Shown here in pieces: positions 34,475-47,316 of a stretch of DNA of 64,000 nt. The translations under genes were made by a program, and so were the position numbers. Within the stretch, counting starts at the first letter, position 1. Each line of letters begins with the position of its first letter. The notes below the pieces were generated by a model, which had not been told where the DNA came from, searched no databases, and saw only the letters and a list, made by a program, of their open reading frames with translations. The stretch is from Apiospora phragmitis (taxonomy: Eukaryota; Ascomycota; Sordariomycetes; Amphisphaeriales; Apiosporaceae), in the NCBI GenBank assembly GCA_038363925.1, contig JAQQWL010000009.1:992001-1056000 (forward strand), written 5' to 3'.

Positions 34475-36409
34475 TTGGTTTGCGGATACGGCCGCTACGT
34501 CACCAATCCACATACGATGGTTGGATGACGGCTTCATTGATTGACTTTACGTGTATGATACCAGCACTGGCTAGGCGTTGAGTGTTGGACTCGGTAGACT
34601 ACAACTGTGCCATTTCTGGGTCCTGGTCGGTCTACCATCTGATCAGGGGAGCCGAGCTGTCTTGCTACACCCTTTGTGGATTATATGGGTGGCCACGGAG
34701 TAGAAGGATGGGTTTCTGTATATTTTTGGGGTTATTGGGCTTTGGTGAGGCAGCAATTTGCCTCCCAGTCCTCATTTTGGTATCGTGACAGGGGTGTCGC
34801 TCTACACGGGGCGTCTTTCTTCGGTTGGGCCTTGATGATTGGCAGGCATAGGCATCAAGGAGGCTGGCGAGCTATCTATCGCCTCCCTGGTCTCTGTTCA
34901 CGAGTATTGGAGCAGGTGTCCGATATGGGCAGGGGTTGGGGGTCTGCTCGTTGAGAGGGAAACATCTGGTTATGCACGGAGGGATGCCCACTAGGGCATC
35001 TCGGTATGAATGAATCAATGGACAGGTCAAAAAGGAATATAGAGGAAAAGAAGACGGTTGCTCTCACGAGCCATTTTGTACAAGCTGGTGGTGTTCAGGC
35101 ATGGATGGTCTAATGATGGATGGGTGTACGCGTATGGACATGGATTGTATGAACACTCACGCCGCTCAGCTGTACCTGTACATTTTGTTTTAGATGTCTT
35201 TTTATTCTTATTTTTGCTGCGTTTTTTCATTTTGGTCGTCTTTCACTTTCCTTTTCTGACGATGATTTGCCGTGACAATTCGGTCTCAGGGTGGCTTGGA
35301 GGTGGTCACAGGCAAAGAAAGACTCTCAGGGATGACATACATGTAACCAGTGGCGCTTATTGGGCACGAATCGTGCCTGACAGGCGAGAAAATTTAGAGT
35401 GTCGACCCTTAAATCAGTCAAGATCAGCGACATTCAGGCCTGGACCAAAAAGAAAAGAGCCGGGCTCAGCCTCACTGCCACCTTCAACCACCGACAACCA
35501 GACTCATTTCATACATGCTACCATTCATGGGACGTTGATTGATAACATCGATCCATTTCTTCGGGGCTTTTCGCATCTTTCTTCTCCCCAAAATGAATCC
35601 ATTGGGCAGCAATTCACATGTAATGCTGTCACATTGCGCAAGCATCTCGCCCCTCGCTGCCCAGGTCTTCTTTTTTCTCATGTATCTAATTGTGGCGTAG
35701 CATTCTTGGGTACCTAGGTGTGGAAGCGTTTTGGTGGTGATATGCGTGGGAGCGCCAACTGGTATACATATGGTCTTTTTCGGCGGTATATGCGCTTTCT
35801 GATATTCAAACCCTCCACTGTTCGAGAACGTTCGGCGCGCGGCAATTGAGCCCAACGGGGATCAGAGCAGCGTCAGCATCCGAGCCTGATGAGAAGTGAT
35901 GCACCTCAAGATGAAGCCACCGACTGTCTATTGCCCGGGACCACCTATTCTACTTATGGTGCACATGGTGTATGCATTTCATTATATTCGGTTCACCTCC
36001 ACGAATGGATCATTGGCCAGCCTCAATCGCCACAGACCCGGGTTCGGGAAGAAGGCCGCCGCGCAACATGCTGCTGCAGTCAGTCGTGCAGCGCAGCGCA
36101 GTGCATACATACTCCTGGGGGGGTTGTTATATTCCAGTAGTATTGGCTGGGCTCTCTGTATTGCACAAATCGCAAACCCTTCCTGGTACGGGATCCTGGC
36201 ATGGTTGCCCTTTACGGCCAGGGGGTATTCATGATTGGCTGGCAAGGGAGGACCAGCGACCAGGCGGCTGCATGTCGATCTCGGAGCATTTCCATTTGTG
36301 GCTCTGGTAGTATTTAGGGTTAGTAGGGCATGTACTGAGGTGCATACATATATGTACATACATATAATGCACGTCGGTTATGGTACATTGCTCACTCGGT
36401 CACGCTGCT

Positions 36410-36437
36410 TGCTGCTGCTGCTGCTGCCGCTGCTGCT
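36410..36437 (+). repeat. CTG/GCT triplet microsatellite
   Basis: An imperfect run of gctgctgctg with one ccg interruption, in non-coding sequence. Confidence 0.7.
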
Positions 36438-39400
36438 TGCACTTGCACTTGTATGTATGCAATGCGACGGACCCGGTCGACTGGATCGGCAGCAAGCCAC
36501 TCCCCCCCTCATGCATGCTCTAATTACAGACGCTACATAAGTATTTGCTCTTTGGTTGATGTTCGTCCAATCTATGAACCAAGGCGGCTCAATACAGAAC
36601 GATTCCCTCCCTCCTGGGAATAAAGTAGTTGCTTCTTGGTATTATTGTTCAGCCCAATACCCTGCTATATGCTATACTCTGCTATGCCCCACGCCCTCGC
36701 CCTGCCCACTGGCAAAGTGATTGGGGGGACTGGCTGGGGATGGATGGGCCAAGGGGGCGTGCCTTCTGCGGGTTATGACCGGTCAGATTTTTAGACAAAC
36801 CCCTCTGCTCGCAGATCATTTTGGGGCATGGGGGTTATTGGCTGAGCTCTTCGTTTATTGACAGGGCTAGGACATGGCAATTCTGGTTGATGGGTGGATC
36901 AATCACCGCCTCAGTATGGCGGAATGCGGAAATCTGCAATTGAGACTTTGGAGCAGCAGCTGTCAAGGGTTGTCAGAGTACCGGACCTTTGTACACTGGT
37001 TGAATCCAGGGACCCTCTCCAACCTTAGACATTGACCTCAGATCAATCCGGGGCGGTTATGAACGTAGCCCTACCATAGTGCGAGGATGAGCCCTGATTC
37101 AAATTACAGTACTTGCTACCTACCCGCCCTTCAATAGCTTCCGTACATGACCTAAGTTAGCAATTGATCAATCGGGTTTAAGACCGGGGCGGGCACTACT
37201 GAGCTACCCCTGGCTCACTTCTATATCCGGTCGGCATCACTTACTTACTATCTTACCCTGCTCTCTCTCTATCTACCGCACCACTCCGCATCGTTGTCGA
37301 TCAGTAGCCTCGTCAATTGATCATTCGCATTGGGCAGTTCGTGACGATGGGCCTCGGGTCAAAACGACTGGGCATCAATACTTCTTGGACCATCCGACTC
37401 CACCTCATCCATCGTCGATGGTCTCTGCCAAAATTGACTGACTATTATCGCCAGTACCTATATGCATGTGGCCGAATAAGTCTTCAACCCCGTCCCCCAT
37501 CCAGCTCTTCCAGCTTATCACATCCGATGCCTGCCTGTGTAGCTCTGGTAGGGGTGCGTGCCACTTTCTGGCGGCACCTCCCCGCAGGCTGACCGCATCC
37601 CCAGCTAGTTCAGCTTCGCTAGAACGACAGGGCGTTCGTGTTTTCTCTTCGGCAGGTGGCCGGAAGCGCAGCCCCGGAGGATGTTCCCGTCGCTCTGTCT
37701 CCTTCGTTTCTTTTTGCTGCAGCCTTGTCATGTAGGTACGTTTGTGTAAACGGAATAGGTAACTGGAAGGACTTACACAGGGTAACCCAGTCCAGCCACT
37801 TTTGGAGGGGTCTGACACTGGATGTTACATACATGTACATATACATTGATATACATACCTGCCTCCCGTCACAACTGGAGGGCAGATCCAAGCGCGAGAA
37901 CGGGCACGAGAGATCTCGCAGCTTGTCAAATCTCGGTGGGCTGCAGCCATCCGAGCAGCCAAGGCAGCCACCCACTTTGTTTGTTTGTGTGGGGGATGTG
38001 TTCTCGTCATGATTGGGATTTGACCGCATAGGCCTCGACCTGAGGTTTCCCGGCCGTGGCAGTAACGATGCTTTTGCGCGAAGAAGTAGAAGCAGAAGCA
38101 GAAGCAGAGTTTAACGCCACTTTCTCGTATGTAGCTTGATCTATTGAATCAATGGCGTCGTCGTCCCGCATACGGTATATAAATCTATGCTGCGCAACGT
38201 CCTACAGAGTTCGCTCGGGCTTGTCCGCCCCTATATAAACCCCCACATATAGGTAGGTGGTAGGTGTGCGTGAGTGGTGGATTTATTCACTTCTCTTGCA
38301 CGACTTCGGTTTTTTCTTGGCTAATGACTTGACGGACTGCTTTCCGGCACATTGTAACGCACCGCTGGGAAGATTGGCGTACCAGCTGAGGTCTTATTGT
38401 CTTGCGTGGGGTTCAACAGTGGTTGGGGGGGGGGGCTGTCTGCTGCGTATTCGACGCTATTGGTCCATTATGGCGTAAACCCATATGGAACATGTCACAT
38501 ATGAGATCTGGAACAGCAGCTGCTACTGGCCGTGCTAAGCAGGTACCCGGTAAGACCAGAGAAACATAATAAAGAGCCCGCACATGTGTGTGTGCCGGAC
38601 GTTTGGAGGACATTTATGCACGTGACGAGTAGAAAAAATGCTTCGGTCTGCAGCTTCTGGTAGGCAGATGGTTGTTATGCGAAGGGGTGAGATACTCATC
38701 TGGTCACTTCGGAATATCTAGAGTAGGGGTATGCGTATAATAATGTATTGCAGTGTAATTCGATGTATTAAGGCCTGCTCGCATTGCCTCGGGTAGTTGT
38801 TCATGTGCGATAAACTCCATTCAAGGCAATTTCTCACACGTAGTTGCTTAGAGTTTCGTGGTATTATCGCTTGAAGAGAGGGATCTATATTCTTGTTATG
38901 CGTCGAGATAATGAAGGAGCTGAAAGAGCACGTATGGGGGATATTGCGCACCGCTTTTTTTTAAGAGTCATTTGGTAGACATGGGCAATGCGCTCGAGGA
39001 TAATAGGTAGAATGAAAGACAATAACTAAGAACGTATGCGCAGCCAATCTCTATAGGCAGAAATTGACATCGGGGTGCCAATACCATCCGCAAGCTGCGA
39101 CCCATCGCTGGATCTTCGGACAATCTATTCAGTCGTCGGACTAGCTATACCATGGAAAATATCAACACTTGGGACTCTCTAAGTTATTTGCTCTCTCCAA
39201 TTCGTCCACAGATGGTATGTGATGTATGGGACATGGGACTGCGTAACACAATGGCCAGGACCAAACCCCCTTTTTCATCAGTCAAGAAGCCGCCGAGGAA
39301 ACGATGTCGTCCAACAACACGGCACCCAGTCATGGCCTCATGATCTTCTTGGGGACATCATCAAGTCTTCCTGTGCTTCGCCCCTGCTGGCAAAAACGCG

Positions 39401-40854
39401 GACAGGACTAGATTTCCGGTCTTTGACCACCACATCCATATGTGATTGTTTTGTGTCATCACCGCTGTAGCGGAAGCCATTGGGCACACCAAGACCGCCG
39501 CTGTAGGCTCATTGAGAGCCAGCGATGCAACAACTTCTATACTCAGACTACCGAGGCGATGATTGCCGTCGAGAGGGCGCTGGCCCAACAGGAAAAGGAA
39601 AGGGGGAGTGGGAGTGTTGAGTGGTCCATAAGACAGGACCAGCCAGCTGTTTCTGTACCCTTCACTATGCGGCAACCGCCGAGCTTGTAGGTATGATACA
39701 ACAGTAGCGAGATCACCATACTGTGTATCTCCGATGCCTACTCGGAGTTGATCCCACCCATACATGGCTGGCCACCGTCAGGCAGGCGTTGGGCGGGGCA
39801 TCATGCTTACGTGAAGCTCCGAGGGCTGCACTTCCTGTTCGAAGATCACTGTTGAGCTTGCCCTGACCCCTTGAGTCCGTACCACCACACTGGCAATCAA
39901 GTGGATCTGGGCATCCCCCTTCTCCGATATCAAGGTCCCGCTTCCCCCTTCCCTGAGCATTACCTCCTTGTGCGGTAACTCACCTTAGATGTCACCTTCG
40001 TCTCGGTGCTAGGTACGTCAACGCAGGAGCACGTTCACAGCTCGCAGCTAAGGCAGATGGATCAAGAGGCGCCCATTTTGTGACGCACTACTTTGCGCCA
40101 GGAAAATCAACAGGGTGTATTTGGATCAACCACACCGGTGGTATTGAAGGAGACACACGACCAACAACACACAAGCTACTTTGAGTGTCAAAGTGTTAGT
40201 GGAGTCAGGGAGAGGAGAAGAATGAGGTGAGGTTCCAAACCCAGTTTTTGTATGTGTGCTCTGGCACTCGCAGGTAAGTTCTGGTAGTAAAAAGACACAG
40301 CTTGATAATGGAATAACGAGAATACTGACTCGCTTTTATATTGTTCTGATGGTGGGCGGCACGCTGGGCTTCTTGAGCGGCGGTATGGCGACAGTTCTGC
40401 TTCGACCTCACAGGCACTTTAGCAAAACTGCAAGGGGCGAGTGCATCATGGATTTGCTCACATGATCGTATAGTACCTGATACATACGTACTAGCGCCCT
40501 AGCAAGGGAGAGGAGAGAAAAGCCGAATGGTTATCCACTTGACTTCCAGATGTCATTGGAGGCGTGGGAGTCATCACCCCCCTTTACTCCTACGTCACCA
40601 ATCAAGTCAACCTGATATACTTGGGCAGCTACAGCTAGTTTCCTAGAGGCTTCCTTCCTGTATTCCGAGAGTTTGAGGGCAAGGAGATATACCTCCACGT
40701 TATGTCGCAACTGTGTTGGGCGCCCCAGGCGAGGAGGACTGGACAAGTTCCTCGAGCAATCTGCACACGTACCGAGATCTAGCCAGCCAGCTGACAACCG
40801 AACAGAAGCACTGTCTTTAAAGAACGGCACGTGGTTGAAATATTTTGTCATGTT

Positions 40855-40879
40855 TCTCTCTCCCTCTCTCTCTCTCTCT
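40855..40879 (+). repeat. TC dinucleotide microsatellite
   Basis: tctctctccctctctctctc-type run in the intergenic region just beyond the 3' end of the small gene at 41045-41507. Confidence 0.7.
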
Positions 40880-41044
40880 AGTATCTCCTTAATTGTCCAT
40901 ATCTATCTCCACATGTATCTTTCCATTCCCACATCCAAGACCTTCTTCGTGTACTGAAATACATGCAGATACACACCAGCAGTGATAGATAGTCTCACGA
41001 TAAATCGACAGGGCCCCTCCTTTCACCCAGCCCCATCAACGCTC

Positions 41045-41507
41045 CTACTGCCCAGAACGGAGTTTCCGCATGTGCTCGTTAAGTTGCCTCTGCACCCTCA
41101 TCTCGTCCTCCTGGACGGCCTCGGCCACGGTGCGGGTTTGGCTGTCGGGTAACGCGGCGTTGCGGTTGCCCGCGGTTCGCGGCTCCGTTACGTAGGTCCT
41201 CACAGCATGGCTATGAGGCGCGGCAGCGGCGGCGGCGGCGGCAGAAGTAGTAGTAGAAGAAGAAGTGGAATCGGCCGCCGCTGAGGCGCTGTTGTTGGAA
41301 AACTTATGCGAGGGCTTCTCATGATGTTTCCTAGACATAAGAAAGGAGTGGTCACGACGTATTAGCTCGGTCTCTATCAACTCCACTCACTTACGGCCCC
41401 GTCCAAGCTATGATAGGAGGAGTGGAGGTCACCACCAATAGGAGAAATAGGAGAAGAGGGTCGGTGAGAAGGACTTACCCATCTTGCATCGGACGGCTGC
41501 TCGACAT
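41045..41507 (-). CDS. Small Ala/Ser-rich hypothetical protein
   Basis: Two exons (41507-41479 and 41330-41045) joined by GTAAGTCC..TCTAG give 104 residues starting MSSSRPMQDGKHHEKPSHKF. The middle is a run of Ser, Thr and Ala (eight consecutive Ala). The C-terminal 35 residues look ordered: an amphipathic, charged helix ending DEMRVQRQLNEHMRKLRSGQ. The intron is 148 nt and contains a second good donor and acceptor pair around a 13-nt segment (about 41390-41402); including it would shift the frame to an early stop, so it could serve regulated splicing or be fortuitous. Family not recognised. Confidence 0.5.
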
Positions 41508-43449
41508 GGTCGTGATGAAGGCTTTTGATACGTTTGCACTTGTTTGGTATTGAAGAAGCATAGCCTGACATATAGAACCATCATATTCACTCCCTTGCTG
41601 GCACGGCCTGGGAAGCTTTATATAGCCGACAAGAAGATGCGAAGCCACGCCCGCCTATGCCCATGCCCATAATCATGATCAAACACTATACCAACCCGTC
41701 CGTCCTATCGCCCGTGCATGCCATCTTGTTTGACCGATAGATGAACTTGACAGGTTGGTAGCACAACGGTCGTCGGGCTCGCCTTCGGCTCGAACTGGAG
41801 AGAACCCCCGAGGACCCCTGGTCCGGTTCAGACGGCTCTATTTTGCGACGGGTATGAACACCATCATTGGGAGGTTTCTATCGGGTTATCAGGGGGGCGA
41901 GCCCGTTGATGGAGGACGCACACCCCGGTTTCGCGGAAGCGTTCCCCGGTCCACTTGACATTTAAACTTCTTGCATGTGGCTGACGAGTGACAACATTAA
42001 TCCTGGGTCCATCTACTCGCTCCCGCCCGGGGAATCTAGGGAGCTGCCGAAAAATGTGGTCTCGCATACCGGCTTCACTTCCCCCGCGAGCCGTGAGCCA
42101 GGTTGCCGGGTCCCTATCAGGAAGCGGCATTTCCTTTTCAGGAAGGACGTTTGCCAAAAAAGGGAAATGGTGTGAAAGGGGGCGTTATCGTTGTTCCGTG
42201 ATGATGATGAAATGGCTATAGAGTGCGCGCTGTGACGCCGGTTGGGGCAATCTAATTGTCCAGATTTTGCGAGAGGATTGCCCGCGGCAGCCCGGGGCAC
42301 GATCCTATAGGTTTGTTTGCCGTTACACAAATGCAACCGGGGAGGCTTGCCCGATGGACGGATGGGCGGCCGTGGCTCAAATCAGCTTGCTCCCTTTCCC
42401 TGACCGACACTTGTGTCGGTATGCAGGCATATATTGAGATCGCTGGATGCCTCTGTACAGTAGATTGGCGGGAGGAAAGACGTCCATGGAAGGATGGGGA
42501 CAGCATGGCAGTGAGCGCATTGGGTAGGTGTTCTTGGGGTCAGCAAAGCGCATACTCGAGCCAATCGGAACCCCAAGGCCGCCAGGTTCAGTCAGGCAAC
42601 CAGAGAGAGAGCCTTGTGAAACACGACGTCGCTAGTATAGCGAGTAACAACACGCAATTCTTCCGGTGCCCGCCGCGAGTTTTCATTGGTAAACCCATTC
42701 TCATCCCATGCATTTCCGCAAGTGGAAAATGCACGTGTCCTGGGCAAATGAAGTTTGTGATGATGCCCCCGGCTTCTGCTTCCGTCAGACACAAAAGGGT
42801 GTTCACGCTGTCATATTTCCTGCCCGGGGAAACGAGTCCGGTCTCTACGGCAGGCTCTGGTGAGTCACGGGATATATTACATGCATATCCCTATGCACAG
42901 ATACCTTCAACACAGCCGCGTGCCGTCACATGAACTGTCGGAAAGAGGCGGTGTTTTCATATGTAGGTAGTATGCCATGATAACAAATCAGCCATCACTT
43001 GCTCGCATCAAGAGAGGAAGTCAGTGACAGAACCTTGCCGATGAGATCCGGACACACCACCCAATATACATGACATAGCCGACCATGCTGTACCGTGCTT
43101 GGCCTCGAGGAACTGCGGCCTCCCCTCCATGGCGGATATGAAGGGGAAATTGGGCGACGCTATGATCTTGTGAGCTCTATTCATCACGTTCATTTCCCAA
43201 CGTAACGTCATTCCGTTGGCCGCCACTATGAACAATTCGAAGAGAAATTATGTAGGTCATCTAAATGTCGTATATTGTTACAGATTTTTGCTCCAAAAAC
43301 AAAGGATACCCCTTACAGGGTTAACATCCGCATCGTACAGTGTACGGCCTCGAACCGGGTTCTAGACGGTGGGCCTAGCTCGTAAAGATGCTTCTTGCTG
43401 AATTGCAGTAAGGCGATCTGACAACGCCGTTCTGCCCTTGGGTATAATC
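41508..43449. other. Intergenic region with an unconvincing open frame
   Basis: An open frame of 225 codons on the plus strand (42256-42933) has no ATG at its start, no family resemblance and a composition unlike neighbouring genes. I do not call it. The rest holds nothing recognisable. Confidence 0.4.
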
Positions 43450-44664
43450 TCAAGCTTCCTCTCCACCGCCCGCACTACTTTCCCCGCCGCCACTCTCCTT
43501 CGGCTTGATCACCAAGAGAATGATCATGCCAACGATAATTAATACCAGCAACAGAATAATCTTGCGCTTCGTTGTCTTCTTTTGGTACCCGGAAGCGATG
43601 ACCAGCTCCTTCTCGGCGCCCTTCACATCTGTCGCCATGCGCTCAACGTTGTAGTCGATGCGATCCAACATGGTTCCCTGGTCAATGACCATGTTCTGAA
43701 GGTCCCTGAACAGATCAGAGAGCTCTATAATGCCTTGCGCAATGTCTTCTATCTCCCGCTCTCTTTGCAGAATGACCGCATCGTTGCTGTGGAGTTGCCT
43801 CTGCTGCATCGTACTTTGCAGTGCCGATTGAGAATATGATCGATCGGCATCTGATTCTAACATGGATGGGTCCGCCGCATAGTTGGAACTAGAAGGAGTC
43901 ACGGCCTTGTTGGTAGGCAACGTGCTGTCGAGACCGGACATTCCGCGTAGTTCTAAACGAAAATTAGTATAACGAGCGTCGCATGTGACTTCTATAGCCC
44001 TTACTCTTGAGATAAGCGCTCTGTCTTTTCCTGAAGCCTGCGCTCGCCTCCTGCACCCGCGTAGCAAGGCTAATCTGGATGTTCTTGGCCATGATCTCCT
44101 CGGCCTGGGTCATGTTGCCCTCGCGCACCATCTGTTCGACGCGCTGTATGCAGCGGTGGCAGTCGTGGAAGCCCTTGGTGATGGCCTGCGTCAGCTTCTC
44201 GATCTCGCCCTCCTCGGCCTTCTTGGCGTCCTCGTCGTTGAAGCCGGGCAGGACGTGCTTCTGGTGCAGGCGCTCGAGGGTCTGCGACTTGCGCGCGATG
44301 TCGGCCAGCAGGTCCGTCACCTCGTCCGAGATGTCGGCCCAGCGCGGCGGCAGCAGGTCCATCTCGATAACGGCGTCGCCATCGTCGTAGTCGGCGCCGG
44401 ACAGGAGGCCCTGCTGGTCCTCGGAGGCAGACGCCGACGCGGCATTGGCACGGCCGAAGTCGGAAAAGCCGGCACCGCTGGGGCCGGAGTAACGGGTCTT
44501 CTTCGCCGGGTGGTGCGCATAGGACTGGCGATAGGAGATGTAGCTTTTTGGGGGCAGTGTCAGTAAGGTAGATCGCAAGGCGATTGGCAAGGCTTCTAGA
44601 ACCCAATGCAAGGCAGGGATCTGGGGCGTGGTAGATCGTACAGATTGGTGCGGTCTCGCCACAT
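43450..44664 (-). CDS. TLG2: Tlg2/syntaxin-16-like t-SNARE
   Basis: Three exons (44664-44642, 44543-44005, 43952-43450) give 354 residues. Exon 1 encodes only MWRDRTN and part of Leu; splicing to exon 2 gives the family start MWRDRTNLYISYRQSYAHH. The N-terminal regulatory helices include PPRWADISDEVTDLLADIA and EKLTQAITKGFHDCHRCIQ. The Qa-SNARE motif (DIAQGIIELSDLFRDLQNMVIDQGTMLDRIDYNVE, residues about 265-300) has the central Gln. The C-terminal anchor is KIILLLVLIIVGMIILLVI. Tlg2 works in endosome-to-Golgi fusion with the Sec1-type protein Vps45. The gene is intact, which argues against uniform poor quality across the window. Confidence 0.93.
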
Positions 44665-46263
44665 GGCGGACGCCTTATGGGAGAGATGCCCCCGTCAGCT
44701 TGCTACGGTTACGAGGCTCTATTAGGGTCCAGATCGATGGTCGTGGTGGGATGAATTGAATAAGTAGTAATGAACGAACAAGGGGGAGGCAGCCGGTGTG
44801 GTTGGTCGGAAATTGGTGATAAACTACAGTCAAGAGGCAGAATGGTATGGTATGGTAGTGTACAGTTGTCAGCCTTCTGAAGTTTGATTCCGCCTCGAGT
44901 CCCGGCTGGCTGACGTAGCCGCAAGCCGCGAAAGGGAGAGCTGCTGCTGCAATGTGGTATCGACTAGAGCGACAGGGCCCCTGCCGAGTTAAAGAACACC
45001 TACCTAATAATATCTGGACCCGTACTCAATCTCAGATCCCTTCAGTATGTATTGATGTACCTTATACGCAGCATGTAGCTAGGTAGGCAGGTCAAGAATT
45101 GATGCAGTTCATGAATCAGCTATACTATCATTGACCATTTTACACGTTTCGATACGTCTTTTCGATTCAATTCGTTGAAGTGATTCCGCGACCTCTTGTT
45201 TGCACAGGGCAGGCATCAATTGGAGCTCATCATCATGTTGATTGGGTGCATAGGAGAGCTATTGATTACCTGGAGGGGAACTTGGCGCCGTCGGGTTTCA
45301 GCCCAGTGAGATACTGTAGGTAGGTACCGGCTTGGATGCTTGTACGCGTACCTACTATCTTTGACACAGAGCACAGACCATGCCTGACGAAGATGCATCA
45401 ACAGTGTGTCGCTGGCTCGGGCTTCGTCTGGTCCTGGAGTCCTAGCTCCCGGGTACGCAGTAGAAACAGCTGGCAGACGAGGCAAAGCAGGCGCATGGTA
45501 TTAATAAATAGAATTAGAATTACCGCAGGAAGACGTAGGTTCGTTTGGCGGGGCAGAACAACTTAGAAGGCAACTGGTATTCGACATGCGTGTGTTGTGG
45601 TGGGCTGTGATTTGTTTGAGCCAGCCCAGCAGGCGGGCAGGCAGCCAGGCATTGACTGACTGATTGATTGATCGAGAACAACTGGGATGGAACGAACGAA
45701 CCTCGTACCAAAGTACTCAGGTGCTGTACTGCTGGTGAGAGGGTACATTACTCCTCCTGCCAGGCCTTCTAGGGCCATTTGAGGCAAAGCAGGCTGGCCC
45801 GAAACAAAGAGCGACATGATTCCATGCTGCGGCCATGATCAAGTCATTGAAGAAAGAGAGAGAGAGAAGGTGAGAAGAGAGCGAAAGCCCCTCCCTCTCT
45901 TCCCCCCTCCCCACACAGCAGCACAGCATTAGTGAAAGTGGGCTGGAATTGACCCTGATTGTGCAAGCCCGCCAGCCTTCTTTCTCCCCCTTTCTACAAA
46001 GCAATTTGTATTTGATTGATCCATTTGATCCTCCCCCTAATCACTGACTGAAAAGGCGGGTTTACTGGTCACCAGAAGCAGAAGCAAAGCCAAGACCCTC
46101 TCCCCCCTTCGAACACCACCTACGCTACAACTACGAAAAAGATCCGAACAGACCCCAGTTTATCTTCTGGCAACTACCAACAAGTCTGTTTGTTACTTCT
46201 ACCAGCGACTTTCGTTCAACACATTCCACCACCGACTATCGCACTTCGCAAACAACTCTCACA
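44665..46263. other. Intergenic region with the calmodulin promoter
   Basis: Divergent promoter space between TLG2 and calmodulin. From about 45880 onwards it is C/T- and C/A-rich, as expected for the leader of a highly expressed fungal gene. No coding feature was seen. Confidence 0.45.
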
Positions 46264-47316
46264 ATGGTTCGTTGGATCCCGCCCAGCTCTCCCATCTACC
46301 CAACGGCTGAGCTCTCCCCCTCCATTTCCCGAACGAGACCCCGCGACGCGGGAGAAGGGGTGAATCAGGAGAGGAGACCGACAAAACAGAACACGACACT
46401 AACTACGTAAACAGGCCGATTCCCTCACCGAAGAACAGGTCTCCGAGTTCAAGGAGGCCTTCTCCCTCTTTGTAAGCCATCCTCCCTTTTTCTTTACAAT
46501 TGATTTGAGTTCCATTTCTAGCTTCATGGCAACGCTAGCATGACGTACCGCTAATGCTCCCTCCCTATCGCAGGACAAGGACGGCGATGGTAAGTCGCGA
46601 TCCCATCTGTACCCTACCACCAACGATCGATCCCGATAGCAAAATAAGCGATCCAAGAGGCCCGCCCAGGGTACCTGCTCGTATAACATGGTCATCACAG
46701 AAAAAGGGTCAAGCTAAACCGGTATCGTGATAGGTCAAATCACCACCAAGGAGCTGGGTACCGTCATGCGATCCCTTGGTCAGAACCCCTCCGAGTCGGA
46801 GCTTCAGGATATGATCAACGAGGTTGATGCCGACAACAACGGCACCATCGACTTCCCTGGTGAGTGGCTCTGCGTACCTTGTCCGGCCGCCCCCTGCACT
46901 TGTACAGGGGGGCGCGACAGTGAGAGTGCAAACTGACAAGCTGGCATCAACAGAGTTCTTGACCATGATGGCCCGCAAGATGAAGGACACCGACTCCGAG
47001 GAGGAGATCCGCGAAGCCTTCAAGGTACGGCACTCTTCACCGCATATTTGGCTGAGTAAGACCTCGGAACCTGACCAGCATATATAGGTCTTCGACCGCG
47101 ACAACAACGGCTTCATCTCGGCTGCCGAGCTCCGCCACGTCATGACTTCCATTGGCGAGAAGCTGACTGACGACGAGGTCGACGAGATGATTCGCGAGGC
47201 TGACCAGGATGGCGACGGTCGCATTGATTGTACGTCACCCTCTTTCCACTACCCAACGTGAATGTCGCTGACTCTAGACAGACAACGAGTTCGTCCAGCT
47301 CATGATGCAGAAATAA
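46264..47316 (+). CDS. Calmodulin
   Basis: Seven exons: 46264-46266, 46415-46471, 46574-46589, 46734-46859, 46954-47024, 47088-47229 and 47282-47316. They total 450 nt and encode 149 residues with no lesion. The first exon is only the ATG, a feature known in fungal calmodulin genes. Four EF hands are complete: [36 protein letters not shown] and [12 protein letters not shown]. The protein begins [19 protein letters not shown] and ends VQLMMQK, essentially the standard fungal calmodulin. It is the calcium sensor for calcineurin, CaM kinases and, in animals, nitric oxide synthase. The next gene downstream on the same strand is NOS-like, about 1.9 kb away. Confidence 0.98.

Larger units (their letters stand above)
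34475..41044. other. Second long gene-poor span
   Basis: About 6.6 kb without a supported gene. It contains a CTG-type triplet run (36410-36437), repeats of tacatacatata near 36345-36366 and 37828-37857, a G11 run (38425-38435) and a TC microsatellite (40855-40879). Several frames exceed 100 codons but show no family resemblance or codon coherence. Confidence 0.45.

Noticed and set aside
35058..35717. Plus-strand open frame of 219 codons
   Set aside because: Low-complexity Phe/Leu run and no family resemblance; it overlaps an AT-rich stretch and looks like chance.
41747..41830. Box-A-like ggttggtagcacaacggt suggesting a tRNA
   Set aside because: No T-arm at the right distance and no pairing acceptor or anticodon stem.
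42256..42933. Plus-strand open frame of 225 codons
   Set aside because: It begins at a non-ATG codon, has no recognisable domain, unusual Cys/Arg-rich composition and no plausible splice context.
43330..43370. Minus-strand cccggttcgaggcc resembling a tRNA T-arm
   Set aside because: No box A at 30-60 nt upstream on that strand and no acceptor stem.
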